From Clostridia bacterium (GTDB lineage Bacteria; Bacillota_A; Clostridia; Oscillospirales; CAG-272), in assembly GCA_017462125.1 (NCBI GenBank), contig JAFTRQ010000098.1:1-5357 (forward strand): a DNA stretch of 5,357 nucleotides. Direction: 5' to 3'. The position numbers were made by a program, and so were the translations under genes. Below, piece by piece: positions 4,795 through 5,357 of the stretch; the first letter of the stretch is position 1, and each line of letters begins with the position of its first letter. Below the pieces are notes generated by a model. It did not search any database and had not been told where the DNA came from. It saw nothing but the letters and a program-made list of their open reading frames with translations.

Positions 4795-5357
4795 ATGGAT
4801 ATTATCAAGGTCATATTAACGGCGCTGTTATCGGTAGTGTCGTTGTTTATCATCGCCAAAATAATGGGACACAAGCAGGTGGCGCAGCTTGACTTTTTCG
4901 ACTACGTTTCGGGCATTACCATCGGTTCCATCGGCGCGGAGCTGGCGACCGAGCTGGAGAAGCCGTATAAGCCGCTGATCGCGCTCTGCGTTTGGGGCGG
5001 CGCGTCGCTTTTGCTGAGTCTCCTCGCACACAAGCTGCCAAAAACGAGAAAATATATCAACGGTACGCCCACGATCCTGATGAATGGCGGCAAGCTCTAC
5101 CGCGAAAATTTGAAGAAGGCGAAGCTTGACCTATCCGAATTTATGCTGCTTTGCCGCGAGCAGGGATATTTTGACCTTGAGGAGATACAAACGGCAATCT
5201 TTGAGCACAACGGAAAAGTTTCGATCTTGCCCCGTGCGGCGAACCGCCCCGCAACGCCCGAGGACTTGAAGATTACGGCAAAAGCGACGCACATCGGCGT
5301 GGAGGTCATTATGGACGGGCGAATCATGGGAGAGAATCTAACCCGCATGGGCAGAGA
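4795..5357 (+). CDS. DUF421 (YetF-like) membrane protein, 5' part
   Basis: The frame is open from ATG at 4795 through the window end, giving 187 complete codons; the C-terminus is missing. The start MDIIKVILTALLSVVSLF leads a hydrophobic N-terminus with about three membrane segments (roughly 6-25, 35-50 and 57-78). It contains the family signature KIMGHKQVAQLDFFDYVSG followed by ITIGSIGAELATELE. The cytosolic domain follows, with YINGTPTILMNGGKLYREN, KAKLDLSEFMLLCREQGYFD and LEEIQTAIFEHNGKVSILP, all typical of DUF421/YetF proteins (PF04239). A repeated second half beginning near THIGVEVIMDGR is cut by the edge. The family sits in the cell membrane of spore-forming Firmicutes; its biochemical role is not established. 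The ribosome binding site is poor (GGGGG, 4-nt spacer) and may be masked by a hairpin. The gene diverges from the nucleotidyltransferase gene across a 200-bp gap and has the higher GC content of the rest of the chromosome. Confidence 0.9.
   Translation, partial: MDIIKVILTALLSVVSLFIIAKIMGHKQVAQLDFFDYVSGITIGSIGAELATELEKPYKPLIALCVWGGASLLLSLLAHKLPKTRKYINGTPTILMNGGKLYRENLKKAKLDLSEFMLLCREQGYFDLEEIQTAIFEHNGKVSILPRAANRPATPEDLKITAKATHIGVEVIMDGRIMGENLTRMGR

Overview
The window looks like the chromosome of an anaerobic, probably spore-forming gut Firmicute of class Clostridia (Oscillospiraceae-like). The grounds are strong AGGAGG-type ribosome binding sites, a manganese-catalase/CotJC-type fragment, a DUF421 (YetF-like) gene, a clostridial large serine recombinase, and a GC-rich hairpin repeat of a kind I recall from Faecalibacterium-like genomes. 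The lineage is inferred; no rRNA or marker gene is present.

Layout, left to right. (1) Positions 1-82 hold only the C-terminal-domain part of a manganese catalase gene on the minus strand. Homology stops abruptly, and the upstream sequence is unrelated. (2) Positions 168-307 form a 140-bp MITE-like palindromic repeat. (3) Positions 323-1882 (minus) encode an intact 519-aa large serine recombinase with DUF4368. It is preceded by its own extended -10 promoter, a hairpin that holds the Shine-Dalgarno in its loop, and an unlisted 53-codon ORF (1956-2117, minus). Regions 1-3 together look like one end of an integrated element or the scar of one. (4) Positions 2309-3607 (minus) encode an FAD-dependent oxidoreductase fused to a C-terminal Rieske domain (YhfW type), followed by a terminator. 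(5) Positions 3719-4594 (minus) form an AT-rich two-gene unit: a polymerase-beta-fold nucleotidyltransferase of an uncharacterised family, then a 61-aa asparagine-rich repeat protein. The unit has a near-consensus promoter at 4655-4682 and a terminator at 3679-3713. (6) From 4795 to the window end, on the plus strand, lies the 5' part of a DUF421 membrane protein gene, divergent from region 5.

How the parts may work together. The recombinase could move the segment that splits the catalase gene. If the missing catalase half lies at the far end of an element, excision would rebuild it, as the skin element does for sigK; this is a hypothesis, and only one junction is in view. The nucleotidyltransferase/Asn-rich pair is the best candidate for an undescribed system: it is compact, compositionally foreign, self-contained in its transcription signals, and has intact catalytic residues, but its substrate is unknown. 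The FAD-Rieske enzyme and the DUF421 protein look like ordinary chromosomal genes.
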